A DNA stretch of 8,784 nucleotides, taken from assembly GCA_033809435.1 (NCBI GenBank), contig JAPXLS010000092.1:1-8784 (forward strand). Reading direction: 5' to 3'. The translations under genes and the position numbers were made by a program. Below, piece after piece: positions 1-6,005 of the stretch (positions are counted from its first letter, which is position 1; each line of letters starts with the position of its first letter). This DNA is from JAAZIN01 sp033809435 (lineage in GTDB: Bacteria; Bacillota; Dethiobacteria; DTU022). A model generated the notes under the pieces. It saw only the letters and a program-made list of their open reading frames with translations, did not search any database and was not told the DNA's origin.

Positions 1-128
1 GGGTGGGCATGCTCATCCCGGCATTCGCCACCACAACTCTTTCGGTGATCGTCTTTGCCGTTACCATCGCGGTGGGCGAATATTTCTTCCATCAATACCT
101 GCTTAAAGCAAGCGAAGTCGAACCATAG
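1..128 (+). CDS. C-terminal end of an unidentified membrane protein (partial)
   Basis: An open frame enters from the left edge (first full codon at base 3) and stops at TAG 126-128, giving about 41 residues. They begin VGMLIPAFATTTLSV and form one long hydrophobic stretch (about residues 3-24). A short aromatic and then charged tail follows (GEYFFHQYLLKASEVEP), as expected for the last transmembrane helix and tail of an integral membrane protein. I do not recognise the family; a membrane subunit of an oxidoreductase or a transporter would both fit. The next gene converges on it with a gap of only 7 bases. I see no terminator hairpin between them. Codon use and the hydrophobic pattern support real coding, but the fragment is short. 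Confidence 0.5.
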   Translation, partial: VGMLIPAFATTTLSVIVFAVTIAVGEYFFHQYLLKASEVEP

Positions 129-135
129 AACCAGA

Positions 136-645
136 TCACCGGGGAACGACGGGAAAGGTGAAACTCCAGGGCCCTTCGACCTGGTAAATCGGATCGTGCA
201 ACATCAATGTTATGCTGTCCCGGTTCTCCTTTACGGGAATACTGTATTCCATTTCCCCCGACCCGTCTGTTCTCCAGTGGGAGCCGGTGCCCTTGGGCCT
301 TAAAAAGCCTGTCGAGACGGAGAAACCGTAAAATGTTTCTGGTCCCTCCTGGGTGAAGTAGGCCACAACACTGCGGTGCCGGCCATACCGGTTTTCGCTG
401 AATTCCCAGCTGCTCCTCGCTTTCCTTTCCATCCCATATTCCGTGCCCTGATCATCCGCGAGGTAGATCCGGCGCGCCAAATTATCGGACCGTCTCCAGT
501 ACGAATATATTTCGTCAAATGCCGGGATCTCCCGCTTGTAAATATACCGGGGGGGGGACGAGCCCACTGCGCCGGATGTTCGTTTCATTGACCTCCATGA
601 TGCAATTCTGCTATACTTGCTCCAGAATAACAGATCCGAGGTCAC
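136..645 (-). CDS. Hypothetical protein, likely C-terminal remnant of a DUF4179/DUF5643-like protein
   Basis: The frame from a GTG at 645 encodes 169 residues. The C-terminal two thirds look like a beta-rich extracellular domain. A segment of the type 'DDQGTEYGMERK' is followed by spaced aromatic strands, a 'MEYSIPV' strand and the ending 'YQVEGPWSFTFPVVPR'. That ending resembles the closing strand (gpW-F-F-V) of DUF4179/DUF5643 domains found in surface-exposed regulators of Firmicutes. Those proteins are normally several hundred residues with an N-terminal membrane anchor, and no anchor is present here. The proposed GTG start overlaps the promoter of the next gene and has no ribosome-binding site. 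An internal ATG at 588-586 is preceded by GGAGG but only 3 nt away. A run of nine G (549-557) lies near the N-terminus, a natural site for a frameshift. I read it as a truncated gene or remnant; the domain assignment is from memory of the family. Confidence 0.5.
   Translation of the reverse strand: MTSDLLFWSKYSRIASWRSMKRTSGAVGSSPPRYIYKREIPAFDEIYSYWRRSDNLARRIYLADDQGTEYGMERKARSSWEFSENRYGRHRSVVAYFTQEGPETFYGFSVSTGFLRPKGTGSHWRTDGSGEMEYSIPVKENRDSITLMLHDPIYQVEGPWSFTFPVVPR
588..617 (+). promoter_or_regulatory. Sigma-A-like promoter of the GNAT gene
   Basis: TTGACC (588-593) and TATACT (612-617) are separated by 18 nt, close to the vegetative consensus. Transcription would begin near 624, about 25 nt before the acetyltransferase start. 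The promoter lies inside the upstream part of the minus-strand ORF, which argues that this ORF does not really begin at 645. Confidence 0.6.
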
Positions 646-648
646 GCG

Positions 649-1245
649 ATGAAATATTTCAAAAAAATTGCGGGTGAAAAGGTTTATCTTTCGCCGCTCA
701 ATCCCGATGATGAAGAGGATGTCAAGGCGTACACAAAATGGGTAAATGATCTTTCCCTTTCAATAGGGCTTGGTGCAGCCCACAGCATCTACAGCGTCAA
801 GAGCGAGAAAGAATTTCTGCAGGATCTGGTCAAGCAGGGGCATCTGTACGCCATCGTATTGATGGATGGCGATGAGCTGATCGGAAACTGCTCCCTTTTT
901 GAAATAGATCACATAAACAGGACTGCCGGCATGGGGCTCTTTATTGGGGAAGAGAGCCACAGGAACAAGGGGTATGGGACAGAGGCGGTTCAGCTGATTG
1001 TTGAATACGGCTTCAGGATGCTGAACCTGAATAACATCATGCTGAAAGTATTTGAATTCAACAAACCTGCCATCAGCTGCTATCAGAAAGCAGGTTTCAG
1101 GATTTCCGGCAGAAGAACGGGCGGCTGCCTGGTTGATGGGAACTACCATGATGAGCTGTTCATGGAGATACTGTCCAGGGATCTGAAAAGCTCATTTTTG
1201 GATGAAGTGCTTAGAAAAAGCGGACTTGAACCCCAAACACCTTAA
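649..1245 (+). CDS. GNAT-family N-acetyltransferase (RimJ/RimL type)
   Basis: This 198-residue protein should transfer an acetyl group from acetyl-CoA to an amine; the substrate cannot be told from sequence. It has the order typical of the RimJ/RimL branch. An N-terminal strand (GEKVYLSPLNPDDEEDV) comes first, then a central strand (AGMGLFIGEE), then the acetyl-CoA pyrophosphate-binding motif R105-N-K-G108-Y-G110 with TEAVQLIVEYGF as the following helix. The conserved 'LNLNNIMLKVFEFNKPAISCYQKAGFRISGR' segment near residues 124-155 is the usual C-terminal half. The length is normal for the family plus a short charged tail. ATG at 649 is preceded by GAGG with suitable spacing and by a good promoter. 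The gene appears monocistronic. Related enzymes acetylate ribosomal proteins, polyamines or antibiotics, so no gene symbol is given. Confidence 0.9.
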   Translation: MKYFKKIAGEKVYLSPLNPDDEEDVKAYTKWVNDLSLSIGLGAAHSIYSVKSEKEFLQDLVKQGHLYAIVLMDGDELIGNCSLFEIDHINRTAGMGLFIGEESHRNKGYGTEAVQLIVEYGFRMLNLNNIMLKVFEFNKPAISCYQKAGFRISGRRTGGCLVDGNYHDELFMEILSRDLKSSFLDEVLRKSGLEPQTP

Positions 1246-1276
1246 AATCCCATGCTGAGTGCTGCCGGTGTTTTTT
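1235..1276 (+). terminator. Weak candidate terminator after the GNAT gene
   Basis: AAACACC (1235-1241), overlapping the 3' end of the gene, can pair with GGTGTTT starting near 1267; the loop is about 25 nt and more T follows. The long loop makes this a weak candidate. No better hairpin with a T run exists before the next gene. The remaining space to 1402 holds short GC palindromes only. Confidence 0.25.
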
Positions 1277-1368
1277 AAGCTGTGCCTGCGCGGCGCCGCA
1301 GCGGGGCCGGTAAAAAGTGCGCACTCTGTAAGCGCAGTTCAATATGGCGTTAAGATTATGCGGCACCG

Positions 1369-1383
1369 TTGTTTCAAAGACAA
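1369..1383. promoter_or_regulatory. Imperfect palindrome upstream of rubrerythrin (possible operator)
   Basis: TTGTTTCAAAGACAA has five of seven mirrored positions complementary (TTGT/ACAA arms) around a central base, the 7-1-7 geometry of Fur/PerR-family operators. Rubrerythrin genes are often under PerR in anaerobes. The match to the AT-rich PerR consensus is poor, so this is only a candidate. Confidence 0.2.
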
Positions 1384-1402
1384 TAAATGAAGGGAGATCA
1401 TA

Positions 1403-1939
1403 ATGGAGAAACTGAAGGGAACCAAAACGGAGAAGAATCTGCAGGAGGCCTTTGCCGGCGAATCCATGGCCCGGAATAACTATGCATATTTCGCCAGTGC
1501 GGCCAAAAAAGAGGGTTATGAGCAGATATCCGCCGTATTTCTGGAGACAGCGGAGAATGAGAAGGAACATGCCAAGATGATGGTCAAGTTCCTGAAAGGA
1601 ATCGGCACCACCGAGGAGAACCTCGAGACTGCCGCTGATGGGGAGAACTACGAGTGGAGCGATATGTACAGGCGTTTTGCCGCCGATGCGCGCGAAGAAG
1701 GATTTGACGAAATTGCCGCTGTTTTCGAGGCCATCGGCAGGGTGGAGCAGCAGCATGAAAAGCGCTACCGGGCCCTGCTGAAAAACCTGCGTGAGGGCAA
1801 GGTCTTCAAAAGGGATGAAGAGGTGGCCTGGAAATGCCGCAACTGCGGTTATGTTCATACCGGCGCAACAGCTCCGAAAGTATGCCCGGCCTGCAAGCAC
1901 CCCCAGGCGCATTACGAGCTCCTGGCCGAAAACTACTAG
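1403..1939 (+). CDS. rbr: Rubrerythrin
   Basis: This 178-residue non-haem iron protein should act in the cytoplasm as an NAD(P)H-dependent peroxidase in the oxidative-stress defence of anaerobes. The ferritin-like four-helix domain spans about residues 8-130. It carries the diiron ligand pattern: E20 in AFAGES, E53-x-x-H56 in ENEKEH, E98 in REEG, and E115-x-x-H118 in VEQQH. A C-terminal rubredoxin-like domain holds the Fe(Cys)4 site as C145-x-x-C148 and C161-x-x-C164. Both halves are complete, so this is full-length rubrerythrin rather than a one-domain relative. The start has a good ribosome-binding site (AGGGAGA, about 1390-1396) seven nt before the ATG. The gene stands alone between the acetyltransferase and a convergent serpin gene. 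A 15-bp imperfect palindrome lies about 20 nt upstream of the start. Confidence 0.96.
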   Translation: MEKLKGTKTEKNLQEAFAGESMARNNYAYFASAAKKEGYEQISAVFLETAENEKEHAKMMVKFLKGIGTTEENLETAADGENYEWSDMYRRFAADAREEGFDEIAAVFEAIGRVEQQHEKRYRALLKNLREGKVFKRDEEVAWKCRNCGYVHTGATAPKVCPACKHPQAHYELLAENY

Positions 1940-2036
1940 CCGGATAAACGCAGCCCGGCCGCCGGTGCTGTTGGGGTGAGGTTCCATCCCCGCCCGGATG
2001 ACGGGAACCCGTGCAGGTTACAGGCCAAATTTGTTG

Positions 2037-2056
2037 GGGCCGGGCACGCCCGGCCC
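2037..2056. other. Strong GC hairpin between convergent genes
   Basis: GGGCCGGG (2037-2044) and CCCGGCCC (2049-2056) form a perfect 8-bp stem with a 4-nt loop, between the ends of the convergent rubrerythrin and serpin genes. No T run follows on either strand, so it is not a classical intrinsic terminator. It may stabilise mRNA 3' ends or assist termination in both directions. Confidence 0.45.
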
Positions 2057-2092
2057 AGATCTGTACCGGGATAGACTGCAGGCGCCCGATTC

Positions 2093-2109
2093 TGGAACAC
2101 GCTGTTCCA
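2093..2109. other. Perfect 7-bp palindrome downstream of the serpin stop
   Basis: TGGAACA-CGC-TGTTCCA is a perfect inverted repeat, 15 nt beyond the serpin coding end. It could be an mRNA-end hairpin for the serpin; no T run follows. Its GAAC/GTTC half-sites are spaced by 5, not by the 4 of Gram-positive LexA boxes. Confidence 0.35.
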
Positions 2110-2123
2110 ACCCCGGGCTAATA

Positions 2124-3383
2124 CTACTGCAGCGGCTCGGTCACCTGGCCCATGAAAAGAATGGAGCCCGTTTTGTGGTCCACGATGCTGAAGAAGAAGG
2201 GCCGGTCCACGACCATATAAAAGGCGGGGGCCGATTCATCTCTCACCTCCACCGAGGTGGCCGCGGCGGCCTCGGTGCCTTTCTCGTTTACCTCCACAAA
2301 GGTTTTGTGTTTCACCTCGGCAATGAACATGGCCGGGGGCACCGGCTTCATCCCCGATAAATCGGCGGCGCCCGCCTGGAAAGCGATCCCCATGCCCATG
2401 GCTTTGAGGGCATCATTGAGCGACGCCTCGTATTCAAACCTGAACCGGGGCAGTCCGACAACGCCCTCCATATCCTGAAATTGTTTCATCCATGAGCCCC
2501 ACGCTTCCGGGCCCAGGCCGGCATAAAAACTCTCCAGGTCCCTTTCGGGTCCGGGCAGGAAAATATACATGCGCAATCGCTGCGTTTTGCCGTAAGGCAG
2601 GGACACCGCCTGGAAGCCCTCCTGTTCCAGGCAGCTGAAGTCTCCTTCCCGGAACATGACCGGATGCTCCTTGATCTCCCCGCCGGGCATATTGAAAGGG
2701 ATTTCCCGCGTCCGTTCAGGTTTAAAAGGCTCCGTCCACTCCGCCTTGAAATAGATGGCATTGATCAAGAACAGAACCGTCAGCGGGTCGATGGGCGCTT
2801 CAACAAGATCCTTGATTCTGCCTGCGGTTTGCTCTTCCACCCAGTCGTTGATCCTGGCGGCGGCGCCGGGCAGATCGAAGTCGAGCTCTGCCACCTCGGC
2901 GCCGTAGTAATCGCGGGTGCGCTGCAGGAAGTCATCATGAAAATGTTTACCCTGCCTGGCCCAGAGTGAATTGGCAACAGCCAGCTCCACTTTCGGGTCG
3001 GGGTTTTCCAGGATCGTGCGCAGATCGGCAAAGGCGGCGTTGATCTCCTCCAGCTCCATTCCCTCGAACCGGAGCGTCCCGGCCATGGCGGCGGCGGTAT
3101 CACCGGCAGCCCCGTTGTAGGTCATGGCCAGGGCCAGGGAGACACCGGCGGGAGAGATGAACAGGTTTTCTTCCCCCGCTTCCCCGCGCAGTGTATGAAA
3201 GAGATCGAGGGCGAAATCTGTATTCGCCTTGATCAGGCGGGGATCCACATAATCTGCCGGCGCGGCAAGGGCAGAACCTTCCTCCGGGCGGCAGCCTGCC
3301 GCCGCCGGCAACAACGCGGTTATAAGCAGCAGCAGGGCGAGCAGCGCCGCCCGCTTGAGCGATAGTCCGGCCACAAGAATCAC
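2124..3383 (-). CDS. Lipoprotein serpin (serine protease inhibitor)
   Basis: This 419-residue serpin is predicted to be anchored outside the membrane. Residues 1-31 form a lipoprotein signal peptide: K10-R11, a hydrophobic core, then the lipobox AAGC with C31 as the lipidated residue. The serpin fold follows, with recognisable blocks such as 'NLFISPAGVSLALAMTYNGAAGDT', 'NAIYFKAEWTEPF' and the C-terminal signature 'VVDRPFFFSIVDHKTGSILFMGQV'. The reactive-centre hinge is canonical for an inhibitory serpin: G369-T-E-A-A-A-A-T376 (P15-P8). Counting from G369 as P15 puts P1-P1' at E383-S384. A Glu at P1 would favour elastase-like or Glu-specific targets over trypsin-like ones, but the loop is one residue longer than in alpha-1-antitrypsin, so the exact bond is uncertain. 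The start is a GTG at 3383 with only a weak ribosome-binding site; another GTG three codons in would also keep the signal peptide. The gene lies downstream of the EamA transporter on the same strand, without a clear promoter of its own. Confidence 0.93.
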   Translation of the reverse strand: MILVAGLSLKRAALLALLLLITALLPAAAGCRPEEGSALAAPADYVDPRLIKANTDFALDLFHTLRGEAGEENLFISPAGVSLALAMTYNGAAGDTAAAMAGTLRFEGMELEEINAAFADLRTILENPDPKVELAVANSLWARQGKHFHDDFLQRTRDYYGAEVAELDFDLPGAAARINDWVEEQTAGRIKDLVEAPIDPLTVLFLINAIYFKAEWTEPFKPERTREIPFNMPGGEIKEHPVMFREGDFSCLEQEGFQAVSLPYGKTQRLRMYIFLPGPERDLESFYAGLGPEAWGSWMKQFQDMEGVVGLPRFRFEYEASLNDALKAMGMGIAFQAGAADLSGMKPVPPAMFIAEVKHKTFVEVNEKGTEAAAATSVEVRDESAPAFYMVVDRPFFFSIVDHKTGSILFMGQVTEPLQ

Positions 3384-3463
3384 TCGCTTTCAAATGGATT
3401 TCTACCATGTAGACCTGGCGAAGTTGAAAAAAGTTCCCCTTCAATGCTACCATGACAGTTTAT

Positions 3464-4378
3464 CTATCCCCTTTCGGTTTCAGGCATCTGGCCCCCGATC
3501 TTCTGTCCGGTGGCCAGCATGACCGCCCCGATGACCAGAAAACAGCCGGCTATCTGGACCGGAGTGATGGTCTCGTGGAAGAACAGCGAAATGAGGATCG
3601 TGGCTACGGGGATCAGATTGACGAAAATGGAGGAACGGCTGGCCCCGAGAATGGCCACGCCCTTGTTCCACCAGAGAAAGGCCAGCACCGAAGCGATGAG
3701 GGCCAGGTACAGAACGGCGGCAATGGCCGGCCAGCCCGCTTCTGCAAATGCCGCCGGGCCGGGCTTGCTGAAGAGGCCGAAAGGCAACAGGATCACGGTC
3801 CCCGTGAGAAATCCATAGAATGTGGTGATCATGGGCGAATGATTATCGCTGACTATTTTGCCGACAATGGCGTAAAGGGACCAGCTGACTACAGATCCCA
3901 GTGTGAGAACATCCCCAAAATTTAACTCGAGCGAGGTGAACATCTTCCAGGAACCTCCGCTGATTACCAGCGCAACACCCAGAAAGGAGAGCAGGGCGCC
4001 CCCGGCAAGGCGTGCGGTGAATTGCTCTTTCAGCAAAATGGCGGCCAGAATGGCGGTTACGATGGGATTGATTCCCACAATCAAAGCACCGTTCACGGGA
4101 GAGGTATATTTCATGGCATAGAGAAAAAAAGCATTGTATGCAAAGATGCCGGTAAAGCCCAGCAGGATAAAGTTCAGCCAATCTCTCTTTTTAACCGGCG
4201 TCCTAAATATTTCGCGGCGGCCCAGCAGCAGAAGAACGGCGGTGGCGAGGGCAAAACGGAAAAAAGCGATAGTCAGCGGGTGGAAATCGGTCAGGGCGAA
4301 GCCCGCCGCATTGAAGGTGCCGCCCCAGAAGAAAGCGACGAGGATCATCAGGATGTAAATAAGTTTATTATTGGGCAT
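3464..4378 (-). CDS. EamA/DMT-superfamily transporter
   Basis: This 304-residue integral membrane protein belongs to the drug/metabolite transporter superfamily. It has two tandem EamA domains of about five helices each, roughly residues 8-143 and 155-290. Landmarks are 'AFFWGGTFNAAG' in the first helix, 'PLTIAFFRFALA', and the paired motifs 'NPIVTAILAAILLKEQFTARLAGGALLSFLGVALV' and 'NLIPVATILISLFFHETITPVQIAGCFLVIGAVML', which end the two repeats in the family-typical way. Members export or import small metabolites such as amino acids; the substrate is not predictable. ATG at 4378 follows AAGGAG with 8 nt spacing. The gene is divergent from a small membrane protein gene, sharing a 147-nt intergenic stretch, and lies 80 nt upstream of the serpin gene on the same strand. 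Confidence 0.92.
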   Translation of the reverse strand: MPNNKLIYILMILVAFFWGGTFNAAGFALTDFHPLTIAFFRFALATAVLLLLGRREIFRTPVKKRDWLNFILLGFTGIFAYNAFFLYAMKYTSPVNGALIVGINPIVTAILAAILLKEQFTARLAGGALLSFLGVALVISGGSWKMFTSLELNFGDVLTLGSVVSWSLYAIVGKIVSDNHSPMITTFYGFLTGTVILLPFGLFSKPGPAAFAEAGWPAIAAVLYLALIASVLAFLWWNKGVAILGASRSSIFVNLIPVATILISLFFHETITPVQIAGCFLVIGAVMLATGQKIGGQMPETERG

Positions 4379-4473
4379 GACTTTTGCTCCTTACGGTTTA
4401 TAGATGCTATCCTAATTTTTCGCCTGAGATTAACGAATCCCTGCCCCGGTGTCCGTGCATCCCGGTGCTGTTG

Positions 4474-4503
4474 TTGTTTGATCACCGCCGATTATGGTAG
4501 AAT
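4474..4503 (+). promoter_or_regulatory. Candidate promoter of the small membrane protein gene
   Basis: TTGTTT (4474-4479) and TAGAAT (4498-4503) are separated by 18 nt, placing transcription start about 15 nt before the coding region. This is a moderate sigma-A match. Confidence 0.45.
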
Positions 4504-4525
4504 TATCTCGAAAAGGGGTGATTCC

Positions 4526-4822
4526 TTGGATGCAGGGCAGAACAGGGGAGGGCTTTTCTCGAACACCGGCGGGACGGCGCGCAATTCAACTTTATGTGGA
4601 ATCGTGATGCTGGCCGGCTGGGTCTTCCCGCTGCTGGCGATACCGCTGGGCATAACCGGATTGGTCATGGGGCTGCTCAGCCTCACCTCGCAGCGGCGTG
4701 ATCTGGCCAGAACCGGTATTTTTTTGAATGGACTGGGACTGGGCCTTACCGCCCTCAATGTGTTTCTGGCCGCCTATTTGCTGATGTCGGGCAAACTCGA
4801 TCAGCTGCTCATGTTTCAATAA
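4526..4822 (+). CDS. Small two-helix membrane protein, DUF4190-like
   Basis: Starting at the TTG at 4526 gives 98 residues. I chose this start because AAAGGGGTGATT immediately upstream matches the 3' end of 16S rRNA very well and a promoter lies just before it. The frame stays open far upstream, but only antisense to the transporter gene. A polar N-terminus (about 25 residues) is followed by two hydrophobic segments. The first is Gly-rich, 'LAGWVFPLLAIPLGITGLVMGLLSL'. The second, 'GIFLNGLGLGLTALNVFLAAYLL', comes after a basic link (SQRRDLAR). The two-helix layout, with a 'G-I-x-L-N-G-L-G-L' start to the second helix, resembles DUF4190 proteins of Gram-positive bacteria, whose function is unknown. 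No partner gene on the same strand is close enough to suggest a complex. Confidence 0.7.
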   Translation: MDAGQNRGGLFSNTGGTARNSTLCGIVMLAGWVFPLLAIPLGITGLVMGLLSLTSQRRDLARTGIFLNGLGLGLTALNVFLAAYLLMSGKLDQLLMFQ

Positions 4823-4935
4823 GCGGCTGCCCCTGCAAAAGGGCCGCCGGTTGAAACTGCCGGGCAATATCCGGACACACTTGCGTGAAAACAGGAGTCA
4901 ACTCATATTTTTCAAAAAAGGCCGCTGTTAAAAAC

Positions 4936-4964
4936 TTGATTATATTACCCTGCTGCTATATAAT
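4936..4964 (+). promoter_or_regulatory. Promoter of riboswitch copy A
   Basis: TTGATT (4936-4941), a 17-nt spacer and a perfect TATAAT (4959-4964). The spacer contains CCCTGCTGC at the same place as in the copy B promoter, showing that the two promoters are homologous. Confidence 0.75.
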
Positions 4965-5035
4965 AATCCTTGAGGCGCTTGCATGTAAAAGGATGCGATT
5001 CCCGAAAGGGTAAAAAAGCCCGCACGCGCCCATAT

Positions 5036-5140
5036 TTCCTTTTACCTTCGATCTGCGGTTTCTAAAGCTTCAGGCCATGATCCGCAGACGTTAGGGTGTA
5101 ACTGGAAACGGTTATGCCTCCCATTGTGGAAAGAAGGTTG
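5036..5140 (+). promoter_or_regulatory. Moco/Tuco-type riboswitch aptamer, copy A (orphan)
   Basis: This is the first of two homologous structured leaders. P1 is formed by ACCTTC (5044-5049) with GAAGGT (5133-5138). The next stem is CTGCGG (5053-5058) with CCGCAG (5082-5087). It is followed by a hairpin capped by a GAAA tetraloop (stem 5099-5104 with 5109-5114), and by GCCTCCCATTGTGGAAAG (5116-5133) forming a short CCA/TGG hairpin. A 39-nt block (5101-5139) differs from copy B at one base. The family call rests on resemblance to the molybdenum-cofactor RNA motif as I remember it, and on copy B preceding tungstate transport genes. No plus-strand gene follows copy A within reach. Stretch 4823-5353 contains no coding gene: it holds this promoter, aptamer and terminator, a GC hairpin at 5216-5233, and a second terminator. 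Confidence 0.7.
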
Positions 5141-5157
5141 GGTTGCCGGTTGCTCAT

Positions 5158-5200
5158 AACCTCACCGATTCCACTTTGGATCAGGTGAGGTTTTAATTTT
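5158..5200 (+). terminator. Riboswitch-controlled intrinsic terminator, copy A
   Basis: CCTCACC (5160-5166) pairs perfectly with GGTGAGG (5184-5190), followed by TTTTAATTTT. AGGTT (5135-5139) can pair with AACCT (5158-5162) as an antiterminator that breaks the terminator stem. AGGTT also lies partly in P1, so aptamer folding should favour termination. Confidence 0.8.
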
Positions 5201-5215
5201 AAAAGTTGTTGCAGG

Positions 5216-5233
5216 CGGCCTGTTTTCAGGCCG
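5216..5233 (+). other. GC hairpin downstream of copy A terminator
   Basis: CGGCCTG-TTTT-CAGGCCG is a perfect 7-bp stem with a TTTT loop. No T run follows. It would lie in read-through RNA from riboswitch copy A. Confidence 0.4.
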
Positions 5234-5289
5234 GATCCCGGGGGTTATAGCTTGAATTGGCTTTATCTTTTCCTCTTACCACCCTCATT

Positions 5290-5330
5290 AAAAGTCACCC
5301 TCTCTTGGTTTGACAGGGTGACCTTTTTTT
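5290..5330. terminator. Bidirectional terminator between riboswitch A and mop
   Basis: GTCACCCT (5294-5301) pairs with AGGGTGAC (5315-5322) around a 13-nt loop. On the plus strand seven T follow (5324-5330); on the minus strand TTTTAA follows. It can end mop transcripts coming from the right and any read-through from riboswitch A coming from the left, which shields mop from antisense transcription. Confidence 0.85.
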
Positions 5331-5353
5331 GGGTTGGATATGCCTTCTGGCTT

Positions 5354-5560
5354 CTATTTGATAAACATGACCGAGGTGGCCTTGATCAGGGCTGTGATCT
5401 CATCGCCTTCCCTGATTTGCATCTCTTCCAGAGATCTTTTGGTGATCACGCCGGCAATTCTCTTTCCCCCACCGATATCCAGCTCGACCTCGGCCGTGAC
5501 AACGCCAGGTGTGACCTGGATAACCTTTCCTGCCAGCTTGTTCCTGCCGCTGATCTGCAT
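5354..5560 (-). CDS. mop: Molbindin (Mop/TOBE-domain molybdate/tungstate-binding protein)
   Basis: This 68-residue cytoplasmic oxyanion-binding protein consists of a single Mop (TOBE) domain. It starts SGRNKLAGKVIQV, continues with GVVTAEVELDI and AGVITKRSLEEM, and ends REGDEITALIKATSVMFIK, the standard molbindin pattern from end to end. Molbindins assemble into oligomers that bind molybdate or tungstate between subunits and are thought to buffer the intracellular pool. I start at the ATG at 5560 because GGAGGTG (5575-5569) lies 8 nt before it. An in-frame ATG nine codons upstream (5587) would place that ribosome-binding site inside the gene and give an atypical N-terminus. It lies between the two riboswitch copies on the opposite strand and upstream of the tungstate operon. 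This supports a shared role in tungsten/molybdenum homeostasis. I found no convincing promoter for it. Confidence 0.93.
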   Translation of the reverse strand: MQISGRNKLAGKVIQVTPGVVTAEVELDIGGGKRIAGVITKRSLEEMQIREGDEITALIKATSVMFIK

Positions 5561-5761
5561 GGTATCAACACCTCCCCCCGGCTCCATTCAATCACCCGAT
5601 TCCTGCCTACCTATCATTTACCCGCATGCGAAAAAATATAAGCCGGGGGCAGCGGGGTCTTGACAGGCGCATCGAATGCCGATCAACCTCGCAGCTCTGT
5701 CCTGCAAGGCACCGGTATTGCCGGGAGAGCACAACAGATCCGGTCCTGCAGGGAGCGCCGG

Positions 5762-5787
5762 GGGGCTCTGAAAAGGGGCTCTGAAAA
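5762..5787 (+). repeat. Perfect tandem 13-bp direct repeat upstream of the tup promoter
   Basis: GGGGCTCTGAAAA occurs twice head-to-tail (5762-5774 and 5775-5787), ending 2 nt before the -35 element of the tup promoter. It may be a replication-slippage duplication or a regulator or upstream-element site; copy A lacks it. The rest of 5561-5761 (mop upstream region) shows only short GC inverted repeats such as CCGG-TATTG-CCGG near 5712. Confidence 0.7.
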
Positions 5788-5789
5788 AT

Positions 5790-5818
5790 TTGAAATGATT
5801 GCCCTGCTGCGGTATAAT
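5790..5818 (+). promoter_or_regulatory. Promoter of the riboswitch B-tupABC operon
   Basis: TTGAAA (5790-5795), a 17-nt spacer and a perfect TATAAT (5813-5818). It is homologous to the copy A promoter through the CCCTGCTGC spacer motif. The start would be near 5825, giving a leader of about 335 nt before tupA. Confidence 0.8.
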
Positions 5819-5886
5819 ACATGAAGGATAACTCGCTGTAAAAAATATAACAGGCAACGGAACAGCCGGAAAGGCTTCGGCTGCCG

Positions 5887-5993
5887 GCGCCCTTTTAACC
5901 TTCGATCTGCAGCTTCTAAAGACTGTCCATGGGCTGCAGACGACAGGGTATGACTGGAAACGGTTGTGCCTCCCATTGTGGAAAGAAGGTTAT
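5887..5993 (+). promoter_or_regulatory. Moco/Tuco-type riboswitch aptamer, copy B, leader of tupABC
   Basis: P1 is TAACCTTC (5896-5903) with GAAGGTTA (5985-5992). The next stem is CTGCAG (5907-5912) with CTGCAG (5934-5939), which differs from copy A by a compensated base pair. A GAAA-tetraloop hairpin (5951-5956 with 5961-5966) and a CCA/TGG hairpin (5973-5981) follow. Upstream, CAGCCG (5863-5868) can pair with CGGCTG (5878-5883). The leader precedes a complete tungstate ABC transporter operon. Moco RNA motifs are known before molybdenum/tungsten transport and cofactor genes, and a P3-less variant has been linked to tungsten cofactor; which variant this is needs alignment. The switch is predicted to lower tup expression when cofactor is abundant. 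Confidence 0.78.
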
Positions 5994-6005
5994 GCGGCTG
6001 GATAT

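Noticed and set aside
1211..1987. A 258-residue minus-strand frame
   Set aside because: It is antisense to the rubrerythrin gene, which has all its iron ligands in the plus frame.
2093..2109. GAAC/GTTC palindrome read as a LexA (SOS) box
   Set aside because: The half-sites are separated by 5 nt instead of the 4 nt of Gram-positive LexA boxes, and the site lies downstream of a gene's stop, not in a promoter.
4022..4525. Long upstream extension of the small membrane protein frame (266 residues in all)
   Set aside because: It is antisense to the well-supported EamA transporter gene, has low-complexity polar composition, and a better start (TTG 4526 with a strong ribosome-binding site and promoter) exists.
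5252..5663. Plus-strand open frames of 109-129 residues after riboswitch A, as its missing target gene
   Set aside because: They lie antisense to mop and cross a strong terminator; the minus-strand translation is a complete molbindin, so these are shadows.
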